Shown: positions 33,303 through 45,160, counted from the first letter of the stretch. The stretch is 64,000 bases of DNA from Phlebiopsis flavidoalba (GCA_035772785.1 JAOCPU010000001.1:1116001-1180000); one strand, 5' to 3'. The notes: generated by a model not told the origin, from the sequence alone. Numbers and translations are program-made.

Positions 33303-35062
33303 GCAGAAGGAGGTGTGTAGTATGGATTATCTGTAGTGTCAGTAGTAGCTCATCATGCCCCTAGGGTACCCCATGACCCTTTTGCTGAGCTCAGGTGTGT
33401 GGCCTTTCGCAAAAAGGTACCTGCCTTAGTCACGTCTCCTTCCACCCAGACGCTGCAAGAGCGAGGTACCTGTTACGTAGAATTCTCCTACCAAATAATA
33501 ACCATAGACATCTCGATATTCCTACCATCTGGAGTCTGTCGGTGTGGATATACAAGAGAACTACGTCAACGGATGAGCAACATTAAAGTCTCAAACGGGG
33601 AACCTTATTCATCCGTGCACAAGAGGAAGTCAAGCGGATTCAGTGTCCGTCCCCCTCTCGTTATTGGCCAATTCCTTGAAGCCATAGACCAGAACACCCG
33701 GTATCGCGGGGATCCACAACCGGCTACCAACTACATTGTCCGCATCCTTTCCACCCTTGAAACGCGACCGCGCCATACTCCTCAAGCCCTCTTCCTCTGT
33801 CGCGATGCACCGACACTCGAACGCCATTGTAGACATCTTGCCACCAGAGGCGGACTCCACCATTGCCATGCTGGGTAAAGAGGAGAAGCCAGTATGGTCC
33901 TACAAATACTCGGTACGTTGGTGGAATGGACACCACAAGCAGAAGCAGGAAATCCGAGAAGCAGTGGAACTGCCATTAACACATTTCGACCTCTAACCGC
34001 AAGATCGGCATCGACCCACCGCGCGGTGTCCTGCTTTATGGTCCCCCAGGTGTGTACGGCGCAAACATACATTTATTCATGCGGAATACTGACGCGGGGC
34101 AGGAACGGGTAAGACTATGTTGGTCAAGGGCCGTCCGCGCACCATACCACCGCGGCCTTCATCCGCGTGCAACGGCTCGGAGTTTGTCCAGAAATACCTC
34201 GGTGAAGGTCCTCGTATGGTCCGAGATGTTTTCCGACTTATTTGCACGGGAAAACTCCCCAGCGATCGTCTTCATTGACGAGATTGATGCCATTGGCGAC
34301 AAAGCGTTTCGAGGATGCGCAGAACGGGTCGCTGACCGTGAGGTCCAGCGTATCTTGCTGGAGCTCCTTAACCAGATGGACGGCTTCGACCAGACGAGCA
34401 AGCCAATGTTCAGGTGAGCTCTCCTCGGCATCCCTGACAAGTATCACACTCTCATTCCATGTCTCAAAGGTCATCATGGCGACAAACCGTGCAGACACTC
34501 TGACCCCGCACTTCTCCGTCCTGGACGTCTCGACCGGAACGATCGAATTTCCGCTCCCATCTCGTCGTGAACGGCGACTCATCTTCCAGACATGCACAAA
34601 TAAGATGAACCTGGGTCCGGATGTCGATCTCGAAGACTGTGAGCATATTACGACTAACAACGAAAGCTTGCTTACCGTGGTCGATAGACGTCTCACGACC
34701 GGATCGTCCTATCTTCAGCAGAGATTGCGGCCATTGTGCAGGCAGCTGGTCTTCAGGGTTTGTTTTCGATTATCCTGTAATAACGAGCAACCAAAACACT
34801 AACATACGATGTCATATAGCTGTACGAAAAGAACCCGTTACGTTATCCTGCCAATCGACTTCGAGGAGGCGTGGAAAGTAAGTGTTTGGCATTGTTTGGC
34901 TCCCATCAATTGTTCGGGTAATAAGAATCTTGACGCGTCTTTTTCCTTCCCACCATCTTCCAGCAAACCGTCAAGAGGCAGGACGACACTCACGAATTCT
35001 GTGCGTGTCATGTCACATTCTCTTGTCGTGCATATGCTATATCCCTATCTCCAGACCGGTAG
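33303..35062 (+). CDS. RPT3: 26S proteasome regulatory ATPase Rpt3 (6B)
   Basis: One of six AAA+ ATPases that unfold substrates at the proteasome base. Recognised segments: A-H-H-A-P near 33350, D-I-Q-E-N-Y-V (about 33550), [15 protein letters not shown] (about 33655-33700), [14 protein letters not shown] (about 33810-33860) and L-T-H-F-D-L. Walker A G-P-P-G-T-G-K-T is split by an intron (about 34050-34103). Then come F-I-D-E-I-D-A-I (Walker B, about 34270), [15 protein letters not shown] and L-P-S-R-R-E-R-R. The last coding exon is 8 nt (35055-35062) and completes E-F-Y-R-stop, the HbYX tail that docks into the alpha ring. The first exons are damaged, so the start (ATG at 33303 or 33322) is approximate. 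More than ten single-base frame breaks. Confidence 0.93.
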
Positions 35063-35763
35063 TTTGGAGTGTTGTATCTATCATTGTGAGTTCAGCCTGC
35101 CATAGTCCTCGCACATGTCACTGACTTGTCTATCAGTGGCAGACGTGTATTATAGTGGGCAATCCATCTCTCTTTCATAACTCCTTCTCATCGTGCACGC
35201 TCCACGCGCTTTTTCTCCCTATGCAAGCTCTGTTCACTTTAGCGTCCCACCGATATTCTACGGAGCGGCGTTCATTCTTATGAGCAATATCAAGTGATCT
35301 ATGATCGTCCAGTTTAAATTTTTGCCTCTCCTTTTTATGCTTGTGCTTGCGGGCGTGTTTCGACACTGCCTGTGTGGAGGGAGTGGTTCACACGCTGGAA
35401 ATATCTCTCCCATAGACAGTCCAAGGGTTCCTCATGTTATATCATAGGTGAGTACGGTCCTCTTCATATGCCGACGACATGCTGACTATCCTTGCCTCGG
35501 TTCTAGACCTCCAATAATATGTGGTTCATTTTTCTCTTGGTCGCGTGATAAGTTACAGTCGCTCTTCAACACTCTGGTCGGCGTTGTTTACCCACACGAC
35601 CGTCCTCATTTTATGAGAGCAAGAAGGATATGTATATCTCAGGATATGCCACCCGTTTCCTTGGCGGCGCTCTCCTTCAATGAGAGATGTCGAATAAAGT
35701 AGACGGTGACAGACTCATGTGTACAGTGTACAATTGCAACGCAATGCATATTTTTACATCTAA
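35063..35763. other. convergent intergenic region
   Basis: About 700 bp between Rpt3 and P5C reductase. A 63-codon minus-strand frame (35175-35366) is Lys/His-rich near its start but has no recognised family and no splice context; I do not call it a gene. Otherwise nothing stands out. Confidence 0.45.
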
Positions 35764-37025
35764 CTATATCCTGTGTGATTGATGGTTCATTTTCTTGGGT
35801 GGCTGTCCAAGTTCGCTTGCTCGCTCCGTCGTCGCGATTTGAATGCCCACGAGCGATGGTCGACCGGACCCGGCCGTCCTCGAGAGCAGAAGGCCGGCGA
35901 TTGTACATCCACCGGGCGCTGGTGTAGAAAGTCAACAAGTGCGCTTGGCCGCGGACACATGTTCACTCACTTGTGACCGCGTCCTTCATTGAGCCGGATG
36001 TACGTTACCCTGCAGTGTCATGCGCGCGCGGCACCCTGCAATGCTGCCCGAAGCAATCAGCAGTTGAACAAGGTTAGGGACAAGCGATGCATACTCTGTG
36101 CCGCAAGTTCTAGAGCTTCAGCGCGGGGAAGCCCCATCATGACTCCGCCGTCCGCCATGGCTTCGAGGAAAATGCACGCGAACGCAGGCCCAGAACCTGA
36201 AAGCGCGGTGCACGCGTCAAAGTGCTTTTCATCCAGGAAACGACAGCGACCGATTGAAGAGAATATATTTAGGATGATCTGGCGGTCGAGCTCCATTGTC
36301 GACGACTCGGGGATCTGGCTGACCACGGTCATGCCCTCTCGGATCTGAATCAGACAGGGTAAGTATAGTCGGGGCGGCCGAGAAATGTTTCAGGTTTACT
36401 TTGCATGGGGTGTTGGGCATCGCGCGCGACAACTTTTTGTTTGGGGGCTGACCATGGCAGTAAGCTGCTTGATCGTAACACCGGCAAGAATGCTGATGAG
36501 CAGGCTTCCCCTCGAGGGCTTCCTTCAACCCCGGTTCGCCGAGGATTGTCTCCGCGAGCTGAGGCTTACAGCTAAGAACGATGAGCACCCAAGGAACCCA
36601 TGTAGCTGCGTATCCTGCTCACCAGAGCAGGACTACATCGCCTGCTGTACGGCCTTGACATTGTCCGCTACGCATACTTCTACGCTAGGCCCGAGGCCAC
36701 CAAGCGAGAAGAACAGCCCCCTCAGTTTCTTTCGCGCTCTCCTCTCGGCTGACGCACGCGATGAACCTCGATGGTAGAGGTTTTATATCGGTATGAGACA
36801 CACGGCCGGGGTCACCGTACCAGGTGTATGCGATCCCACTTCGCTGTAGGATGTTGTGGCTCACGGACTGACTCGAGAGCTCGCCAGCAATGACCACCAG
36901 ACCGACTAGACGGCGATGCCCATGGTTCCACATCAACTACGCTCAATAAACTATGAGTGATATTTCGGATCATCTTAGCCAAATAAAAACGGGCGCACTG
37001 CTAGCACGCAGAGGCTGTAACCCAT
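35764..37025 (-). CDS. PRO3: pyrroline-5-carboxylate reductase
   Basis: Last step of proline synthesis: P5C to proline with NAD(P)H, in the cytosol. The first exon (from 37025) reads M-G-Y-S-L-C-V-L; after an intron (about 36937-36998) the Rossmann G-C-G-T-M-G-I-A-V follows, with one base missing. Later come F-I-A-C-V-S-R-E-E-S-A (about 36760), G-P-S-V-E-V-C-V-A-D-N-V-K-A-V (about 36680), S-C-K-P-Q-L-A-E-T-I-L-G (about 36570), L-I-S-I-L-A-G-V-T-I-K-Q-L (about 36490) and R-A-M-P-N-T-P-C (about 36410). The dimerisation domain has A-L-S-G-S-G-P-A-F-A (about 36200), M-A-D-G-G-V-M-M-G-L-P-R-A-E-A (about 36150) and the C-terminal P-G-G-C-T-I-A-G-L region (about 35910) to E-D-G-R-V-R-S-T-I-A-R-A. 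Several introns and frame breaks. Divergent from ALG13 across about 220 bp. Confidence 0.93.
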
Positions 37026-37249
37026 GATGACTCCCAAATGATCGTCGTGGACGTGAGGGAAGCGCTGCGGGGTCAATCAAAAGGGCACGCCCCGGTACCT
37101 TTGTACAATATGAGACGGAACAACGCAGAAACGCGGAAAAAGGCACCAGAGCGTGTATGTACGGCGACGGCGTCGCGTGTTGCAGTATATAGACTCTGGT
37201 GCATGAAATCCCGCCACCCTCTCAAGCCATCCCTCTGGGCTATATACGC

Positions 37250-37883
37250 ATGCGGGCTTTTGTGACGGTTGGCTCGACTCGCTTCGACGCGCTGGTCCAG
37301 CGGGTGCTCTCCGACGCTGTTGTGGACGTCCTGCGTAAACAGGGCTACTCGACCATTGTAGTCCAGTGTGGCAACTCCGACCTCGATACTGGGCGGTACA
37401 TTCAACAAGGAGACCTCTGGACCCAAGCGTTGGCGGGTGGAGGAGCAATCGAGGTCTGGAGGTTCAAGCCTTCGCTGCAAGAAGAGTACGAACAGGCAGA
37501 TCTAGTCCATCAGCCATGCCGGTACGTCCTCCCTTACCTGTAAGAGACATGGACACCTACACGACTACGACTGTCAGGCTCTGGTACTATCCTCGACGTT
37601 CTCAGACTGCGAAAGCCGCTCATTGTTGTGCCGAATTCAACGCTTTTTGGACGACCACCACCAGCAGGAGCTCGCCACCGCCCTAGCAGGCCTAGGGCAT
37701 CTCAAGGACGCCTCGATCCGGTGAGTTGCAGACATTCCCACTCCAGCTTTTTAATTTATAACTTCCCTGCAGGAACCTACCCAGACGATCAGCGCACTTG
37801 ACCCGTCCAAACTTGTCCGTTCACCCTCATTTGATGGCAGCCGTTTCCGTGAAATTTTGGATGAAGAAATGGGTTATGCATAG
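37250..37883 (+). CDS. ALG13: UDP-N-acetylglucosamine transferase subunit Alg13
   Basis: Catalytic half of the Alg13/Alg14 enzyme that adds the second GlcNAc to dolichol-PP-GlcNAc on the cytosolic face of the ER. The start at 37250 gives M-R-A-F-V-T-V-G-S-T-R-F-D-A-L-V, the classic Alg13 opening, then Q-C-G-N-S-D-L (about 37365) and I-E-V-W-R-F-K-P-S-L. After an intron (about 37522-37575) come G-S/G-T-I-L-D-V-L-R, P-L-I-V-V-P-N-S-T-L (about 37615-37645), D-D-H-H-Q-Q-E-L-A-T-A-L-A and, after a second intron, a short end E-E-M-G-Y-A-stop (TAG 37881-37883). About 180 residues, normal for fungal Alg13 without fused domains. TRM9 starts only 78 bp further on the same strand. Confidence 0.93.
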
Positions 37884-37960
37884 TCGCACTTGTACCACTA
37901 CCACTACTTTTTATACTGGGCATAAGATTTCATTAAAAACCATCTCGACAATCTCTCAAA

Positions 37961-39006
37961 ATGGCTCCTCAAGTGACTACGACGGTTGTCGATGACGATC
38001 CTGCAAGCTATGAGTCTAAGCATGTGCATTCCGTGTACGATGAGCATATCGCTCCTTCATTTCTCCTCTACTCGTTACAAAGTAAGATTAATGGCACGTC
38101 ACGTCTCCCATGAGAGAGCCTATAAAAAACCCCTTTCGCATTAGCCGTGGCCAATCATCTCTCAGTTCATTTCATCCCTGCCCTGTGGGATGGGTAGGCC
38201 TCGACTCGGGGACAGGAAACGGCAAATATCTACGCTTTTGCCTCTGGAGCGTCCGTCGGATATATGGACCGTAGGCCTTGATAGAAGCAGGAACCTCCTG
38301 ACAATCGCCAAAAATGCCGGAGGGCGCACCCAGAGAGGTCGTGTGGGGAGACGTTCTGGGCCACTCTTGGAGAGCTGGTGCATTTGTATGTTCACAGATA
38401 TTGCTCAAGGTATTACATACATAATCTTCGCAGGACTATGCAATATCTATCGCGACTATTCATCATCTTTCGACACACGAAAGACGCAAACTTGCCGTTC
38501 CAGGCAGGTGTGCCGAGAACATCATTTGGCTTCATGACAATAATGTGAATATCCATTTCAGAGGCTCATTTTCCTCTGTCTCACCATATCATGGACGTGT
38601 ACTTGTCTATGTATGGGCCATAAACCAAGACGAACTCTCCAAGAGAACGATTCCACAAGCAGACAGCCCACCCAATGTTGGTGAAGACGTATTCGTCCCA
38701 TGGGTGCTGTCGAATAATGTGCAAGGCGAGCCCAAGCAGCGCAAACAGAATAAGCCGCAGCCCCCCGCTCCGGAGAGGCAAGAATCGGAGACGAGAACTG
38801 AGAAAGCACCATCTGTGTACAACCGATATTATCACATGTTCGCCCAAGGAGAGTTGACCGGATTGGTGGTGGATGCAGCGGCGGATATGGGGCTACGCGT
38901 CGGACCTCCTATGCCACATATATCGCAAGGAATAGAGATCGTGCAGGATGGCTGGGAGCGGTCGAACTATTTCGTAGAGCTCAATCGCTGGCAATCGAGG
39001 AGCTGA
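37961..39006 (+). CDS. TRM9: tRNA (carboxymethyluridine-34-5-O)-methyltransferase Trm9
   Basis: Trm9 (with Trm112) methylates cm5U34 to mcm5U in tRNA anticodons, aiding decoding of Arg and Glu codons. Start at 37961. After an N-terminal D-D-P-A-S-Y-E-S-K-H-V-H-S-V-Y-D-E (about 38000-38045) there is an intron (about 38075-38145). SAM motif I follows as G-L-D-S-G-T-G-N-G-K-Y (about 38194-38226), motif II as V-G-L-D-R-S-R-N-L-L (about 38270-38300), then V-V-W-G-D-V-L-G-H-S-W and an intron near 38400. Later come the L-H-G-R-V-L-V-Y-V-W-A-I strand (about 38590-38625), D-V-F-V-P-W-V-L (about 38690) and Y-N-R-Y-Y-H-M-F-A-Q-G-E-L (about 38818-38856). It ends E-L-N-R-W-Q-S-R-S-stop. No RRM or AlkB domain, so it is the yeast-type enzyme, not ABH8. 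Confidence 0.93.
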
Positions 39007-39147
39007 TGCTTACACGTGTGAACTTGAATCGTATCGAAAACGCACACATGTGTTTCGCGGAGTGCAAAGGCATACCCATGAACAATGCTTTGAGGCCGAG
39101 GGATACAGTAGCAGATAGAAGTACACATGAGGCAAGTCAATACAACA

Positions 39148-39899
39148 CTACTCGCTCGCCGCCATAACTAGTGGAGATCAGCTTAGCAAAATGGAGTCAA
39201 TTCATAGCAGTGAGGTAACATACTGGCATTGATGATGAGATCTCCTCACGCTCTCCTTTAGCACCTTGACAGCCTTGGCGCGTGAGCAGTTGACTTGCTG
39301 CATGACGAGCTCAATATCCTTGGGCTCAACGCCAGTCTCGTCAACGGGGCCTTCCTCTTCAACAGCCTCAAGCTCGGGGACCTCGTCATCGTCGGCAGCG
39401 CCAGAAGACTCCAAGTTGGGGACCGTTTCTATAAGGCGCTAGAACCGCTGGAGGCAAGCTGCTGAGCAGCGGAGAGCTGGGCCGTGGAGTTCACGTCCTC
39501 GATCTATATTTCGGGTGAATACCAGCGAAACACGTTCATGAGGTAGTCCGGACCTTGGCTTCACCGAAGACGATGTAACAGTCGCTGTTCTGTGACACTG
39601 AGATTTGTACACATCGGGGGTTGCAATCACGAAGAGAACCTGACCAAGCCTGAATGAGATCCCAGTTTATACGACTAGTGTGCTTAGCGTACATTCTTCG
39701 GCCTCCTCAAAGTGACACGAGTGATACCGGGCACCTTCTTTCAAACTTCGAGGGTGATGAGGGCCTTCCTAGCCTTACGCTCCGATCGCGACTGAATCTT
39801 CTCCAGGGCAGCCTGAGAGGTAGGATCCTCCTCGTGCTCGTGGACGTGACCCTCATGGTCGGAGTGGTCTGAGTGAATTTCCTCGATGCTGGCGGACAT
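39148..39899 (-). CDS. EGD2: nascent polypeptide-associated complex subunit alpha
   Basis: NAC-alpha forms a dimer with NAC-beta at the ribosomal exit and shields nascent chains. The start at 39899 gives [14 protein letters not shown], an acidic/His-rich leader, then the NAC domain with [11 protein letters not shown] (about 39770), [11 protein letters not shown] (about 39700), [11 protein letters not shown] (about 39615) and I-V-F-G-E-A-K (about 39560). After an acidic linker ([10 protein letters not shown]) comes the UBA helix bundle with [17 protein letters not shown] (about 39270-39320). The final intron (about 39168-39222) leaves a ~20-nt last coding exon, M-A-A-S-E-stop. Introns and three single-base breaks. 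Confidence 0.97.
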
Positions 39900-40535
39900 C
39901 TAGCAGATCGGTCGTCGCGTCAGCGCCGGGCGGTGCATCCGAACGAGAAAGCGAGCTATCCATCGCCTTATGACCACCCGCGTTTTGGACATGCAGCAAT
40001 TCATCGCCTCGCTGCGTTTTCGTGTAATAGCACTCACAATCGGTTTGAGAGGGGGCTAGGAGGCTTAAGGATGTACGAATTGGCGAGTCTCTCGACGTCG
40101 ACGACAGCGATCATCAGCGATGTCGAGAGCGTTAGCGCCCGTAGCCCTAACCCTAATCGATTTTGAAGCGCGCATTCACGTCATGATGTATCACAAATTC
40201 ATATAGAGTAGCTCGGGAGTCGGGATTGACCAACGTCTTCCAGTACTAGGCACCCTATGCTCAATATCAGCCACATATCCTCAGACTTGAATGATTGCTG
40301 TCTTTTATGATCACTATGCCTTGAGTTTCCTGATCACTTTTGTCCAGAACAGTCCTCAGGATCACTCCCACTCGAGCCTCCACTCTAGATCTTGGAGCAT
40401 GAACTCAGAACGCCCGAGCCGCATACGTTCATCGTCGTCATTCATGGCATCTTCCAAGACCTTCTCCTTTAAAGCTACTAGGTATATATAAGACCGAACG
40501 TTCATTACGTCGTGGGCTCCTTGCAACTTGTCATC
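39900..40535. promoter_or_regulatory. divergent promoter region with TATA box for the OBAP gene
   Basis: About 640 bp between NAC-alpha (minus) and the OBAP-like gene (plus). A TATATATAAG element at 40483-40492 lies about 50 bp before the plus-strand ATG, unusually close. A CCCTAACCCTAA word occurs at about 40147-40158; with only two copies it is not telomeric. No other gene seen. Confidence 0.5.
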
Positions 40536-41433
40536 ATGGACGCAGACTCAACCCGAGCAAAAATATCATACGACCGCTTATCATGCGGCAGGCTCAGCTA
40601 TGATGGACTTCACGCCCGTTAACGAGATACACCAGCACATATGTGCGTTTTTCATTGCTATGCGTACGTCGTAATGCGGTGGTGTTGCACCAGGATTTTC
40701 GCAGACAACATTAATGCCTATGTCTCACTCAGGTCTGATCGCAAGCGTCACGTTGAAGCAACACACCATTTCTGCACCCATCGCAGTCCAGAGTTCTTTC
40801 ACCAATGTGTCATATATGATTCTAGTGAAAAGAATGCAAGACTCATTGTATCGAGTACATCGTTTCAGAGAGGGTAATATACACATCTTTTTCCTTACCT
40901 GGCATAGTCAGGCATGCCATCTCACTGCTGAAATATTAGATCTTCGACGAACTGCCTGACGATGAAAAAAAAGTATTGGCACTCCCATAAATACGAGGTC
41001 CTACACCTTACCCTTTGTGGCGTGTCACTCATACTGACATACTTGATACAGATTGAAAGCGGGATGTTGCAACTCCAAGTTAAGAGCGCAGTACCTATAT
41101 CGGCAACTGATATTGCCGAGCAGCCAGCGATGCTAGAGTTACATCAGACATATGGAAAAAAACCATTCACACCTGGGCCTTCGACGAGCACCCCGATATC
41201 CCTATTGGGTCTTCCACACTTGATGATGTCTTACACCAACGACGAGCAAGCCCCGCCTCGTGAGATAATCAACACACGCGATGAACGTTGTGGTATGGAT
41301 ACGGTGTCGAAGCGTAGACTTTCGCAGCCAATACCTCCCGCCTTACGAGAAACGCTCATCCGCGGACTGCTTGGGAGAAGAGCGGCAAAAGGCCACAGTC
41401 TTTGAAGCAGTAGAACATGACGTCACGACATAG
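40536..41433 (+). CDS. oil-body-associated-like protein (OBAP, DUF1264)
   Basis: From 40536 the gene reads [15 protein letters not shown] (about 40612-40655, the conserved H-x-H/C start of the fold). After an intron come [11 protein letters not shown] (about 40752-40785), C-V-I-Y-D-S (about 40808), [16 protein letters not shown] (about 40945-41000) and, after an intron ending about 41052, [13 protein letters not shown] (about 41120-41160). A Y/R-rich tail ends at TAG 41431-41433. DUF1264 proteins stabilise oil bodies in plant seeds; the fungal homologues are uncharacterised, and a lipid-droplet role is only inferred. The His-rich core suggests metal binding. Frame breaks at about 40890, 41165 and 41330. 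Confidence 0.85.
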
Positions 41434-41685
41434 CAGTAACGTGTAGTGAGATATTTCACAAATACACACAAGTGTCAATATGTAGCACAGCTACTTCAAG
41501 ATTTGCGGAATGCATTCATTGTGCACCTCTGTATAGGAGTCTGAACGTTTCTAATTCATTTCTCGAATAAACACCCATGATCTGTTGCACACGAGAAAAC
41601 GATTTGTAGTGGCTCGACGGGCGCTTGCCTTGTACACTTTCAGCACGCGCATGGTCATGGTCGTGTCTTTGCTCCTTCCCCTCAT

Positions 41686-44600
41686 ATGGCCGCCTCCGAA
41701 ATTTTCTCGCCAACTTCGACAGCTCCTCACAAATGCTACAGATGCACCATCACTCCCCTCTTTCCTACAGACAATCGATGCTTTCGTCGCAGAATGCTCC
41801 GCAGGGAGATACAAGTGACCCAGTCGATCAATTGGAGGAAGAGCTGCAAGTCGTGTACCACGACGGTCATTGACCATTCGGTGCTACTACAGTTGAAAAT
41901 GTTTCTATCTGTCTTGCACACCATATACTCCCGATTCTCTCACCGCTCTCTGTGATCTCTACCTGGTTCGAGCTAGTCTTACGACCCGCGCTACGTGAGC
42001 CGAAGCTTGCGGTAGAGGCTGTCGCTCATGCAAAGGAGATCTATCGTTTCCGCCCTCAATCCTATGCATAGGCTTAAAGACGCTGTATCATACGGCGTTG
42101 AAGATGAAAAAAGAAGCAAGAGAAGATCAAGGACTTCCGGCGGCGACTCATGGACTTGTACTTACTGGACGCCTACAACGAGAGTTCAGGTGACGACGCG
42201 CTAGAGTGGGCCGAGCTGGACGACATACAAAAAGAACGTAAAAGCATGCTGGAAGGCCAATTTGGAGGACGTTCTCGTTAGGGTTGGCCTGCAGCGACCG
42301 CAAGTGGGTCTGGTCTTCTCAGTTCGACCGTGCTTGGGATCGCACGCTAAACGAGTCTCTCAACCCAGGACTTACTCACGGAAGTGCACCACTGCTTTTC
42401 GCTTCGTTCCTCTTCTCGCCTCCAACTCCTTCTGCTGCTCAACGCATTTACCTCTCAAGCCGACTTCCCTTCTAACGCTGCAGTGCTCGCAGCGCATCCC
42501 GCTCATGCAAAGCCTCATCCACTGCTTAATATTCGATAATTTCAGCCTCAGAATGTACGGTCGGCATCACGGTTTTAACCAAACTGTTACCCGTTCTTGC
42601 AGTCAAGGCGTGTTCAGACTTGAAGCGGTTGGTTCCGTCTCTACTGGTAGTACTTGCCCGCATCATTTGCTGGAAACAAGACCATACTACACTCTTCCGG
42701 ACCTTACCCTCGAAGCCGCTCGCGGAAGGGACGCCGAATGTGCTCGTTGAACCTGTCGTTGATGACCCTAGGGACTTCCTCCCTCACTCTGACAGTGGCA
42801 ACCGACTATCCCATTCGACCCGACCTCGATTGGGAGCGTCTTGACCAGACATTCATAGGCGCATCGTCCACTGCACCTCCCCGGCAACAGTTCTTTGCTT
42901 TCCTATATTATCTGTTTCCTTGTAATACCATCAGATTTCTTCGAGGCGCAGTATCTTACCTCGAGGAGAGTGGCTTGGAAAGTCATATACTGTAACATGG
43001 GACGACGCTCTCGACGAAGGCAAAATTCGGAGCAAGAGTGAGGTATGTGCTCTCTCGTCAACAACGGAGACCGTTTATGCATGTTCTTGTCAGTCTCTCT
43101 TGCGTGGACACGTTCTTCACCCGCTCCTTATTCAACGCGACGCTGCTGAAGAGCTTGAGAGTCCTGATTTCTGGGCTCAACACGATATTGCAGAGATCGT
43201 CGGAAATTGCACGATGCTTGACGTCCGGTCTGCATCTTTGGGCCTGCGAGAACAGCTCTTTGCTCACACCTCTATGCTGTCCTCTGGCCGGCGCAACTTA
43301 CCCCAGCCGATATCTGTTGAAACAGACAGCCCAACTCCCTTAGTTCAAGTCCTGTCGTCGTCAGCCGAATCAAACACATCGTCGGTCCTTGGTCCCCTAC
43401 CAGTCACTATTGCACCGTCGTCGAAATTGCAAATTTCCCTCCAGGACATGATTTCGACGTCTATTGCTCTGAAATCTGGACTCGATATTGAGGTCGTGGA
43501 TACTCCCTCCGAACCCGGTTGGGCGACACAACCTTGGTTGAACACCAGTCACAAGCTCGCACTCGTTTTCCTCCATCTCGGAAGAGTGTAGCTAGCGTCA
43601 GCATTCGATCACATAGCCCGGATACACCTCGTCTGCCGCAAACGGACGAGGGGATACCTTCGCATATCGCATTTGCTATTGCAGGGCTACAGCGCGAGAT
43701 ATTAATGCTCCGAAGCGAACTCAACTTCGAACTCTGGATGGCGAGAGAAAATGTTAAAGCATATTGGGCGGTTGTATCAGGATAGGGTCATTTCGAGAAC
43801 TGGCCGAAGTCGAGCGACAAGGCCTTGTACGCTCTCCTTTGTCCCTCGTTGATACACGTCTCATTCATGGTGATAGCACAACCGATTGCGAGAGTATAAG
43901 GCTGAAGTATATCGTCTGCAGAGAGAAGTCAAAGAGCAGAAAGAACAAGCTCTGAAGGTCAAGAATCAGTATGCGGACTGGAATCGGAAACTTCAGGACA
44001 AGATTAAGGAATTTTTCGGAACGAGAAGAGCTCCTGGCAAACGGAGGCTGCGGCTATGCGCGCTGCCCACAAGGAGACACAGGTCAGCCACTACGAGACC
44101 AAGTCGAGCCGTGATGAATGATGATCACGCCTCCATGGTCAGGACTCGTTCGTTGCTGCCCAGAGCAAGCTTCTGTCAGCAGCGAATCTGGAAGTTTTCG
44201 AGATGAAAACACACATCAAAGCAAATCAGCACAAAGTTGACAGGTTACACGATTATGAACGTCAGATTGAACAACTCATTAAAATGCAGAGACTTTGGTG
44301 AGTCATGTCCGGGCTTCGTGTTACAATTACTGAATGCTACTGATGCTACCAGGGAATCCGAACGTCCAGAAACTGAATGACCAAAGAGAGTTCTTACGCG
44401 TGTGCGCCAGCACGCACAAGAAGACGGAACTGCGGCTGGAGAATTATCAGCAGATACAGTCTGATATGGAGGACAAGATCAGGTAGATACACCTGTTCAT
44501 TGATTTTTGACCGACTGACATGATTGAGCTCACCCTATACAAAGGCGTCAGCAACAGGATATAGAATCGCTGGAAGCACGCCTGTCAGTTTCGCAGAAGC

Positions 44601-45008
44601 AGCTGATCGCTTCGAAGAAAGCAGTGAAAGCACCCGCTGCGGCCGCTCACAAGGACTGGTCCCAGCAAGCAGAAACTCAAAACAGGCGACTGCGTGAAGA
44701 AAAACTCGGTGTTGTATGAGGAGAACGAGGAACTGAAGGCCATGGTTGAGATGTTGAAGGCGCAAGTGAGCAATCGGACGGGGCTGGTTTCCGACCCGAG
44801 GTCATCACCTTTCATGGGTCCTACTCTAAGTATTTGAACGCGTTTCGCGCTGTACAATGTACCAATAGTTTTATGGATATCCTGTGCTCCTTGGAAAACG
44901 CCGCGAGTGGACGCGGATGCCAGGAATGTGCCGGATATGGAAAGACTGCGAGAAGGTTCCACCGCGCGTACGGGACGCGTCGCAGGGAGGAACCTCGCAG
45001 AAAAATGA
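41686..45008 (+). CDS. TSC1: hamartin / Tsc1 homologue
   Basis: Tsc1 stabilises Tsc2, the GAP of Rheb, and so restrains TORC1. The N-terminal helical domain is clear: R-Q-L-R-Q-L-L-T-N-A-T-D-A-P-S-L (about 41705-41755), T-I-D-A-F-V-A-E-C-S-A, D-Q-L-E-E-E-L-Q-V-V-Y-H-D (about 41827-41865), L-L-Q-L-K-M-F-L-S-V-L-H-T-I and S-T-W-F-E-L-V-L-R-P-A-L (about 41957-41992). Then come L-M-D-L-Y-L-L-D-A-Y-N-E-S-S (about 42150-42190), D-L-D-W-E-R-L-D-Q (about 42823) and F-L-R-G-A-V-S-Y-L (about 42932). A Ser/Thr-rich middle (43280-43560) precedes a long C-terminal coiled coil (about 43650-44780), including Y-R-L-Q-R-E-V-K-E-Q-K-E-Q-A-L-K-V-K. About 1000 residues. Many frame breaks. Its stop is only about 150 bp before the Hsp90 start, same strand. 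Confidence 0.85.
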
Positions 45009-45160
45009 CCCTTCATAAAACCCGCGCCTGATTCATTCCATCTCCTCGCCGTCCCCCTCCCCATTACTTCACCTGTACTAGTTCGTAAGTCTCGTAAATC
45101 TTACATACCATGCTAACTCGTAAAGGGACCGCTCACCGCCGTCCCCAACAATAGACCAAA

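Noticed and set aside
35175..35366. 63-codon Lys/His-rich minus-strand ORF
   Set aside because: Short, no recognisable family, no promoter or splice features; kept as part of the intergenic description.
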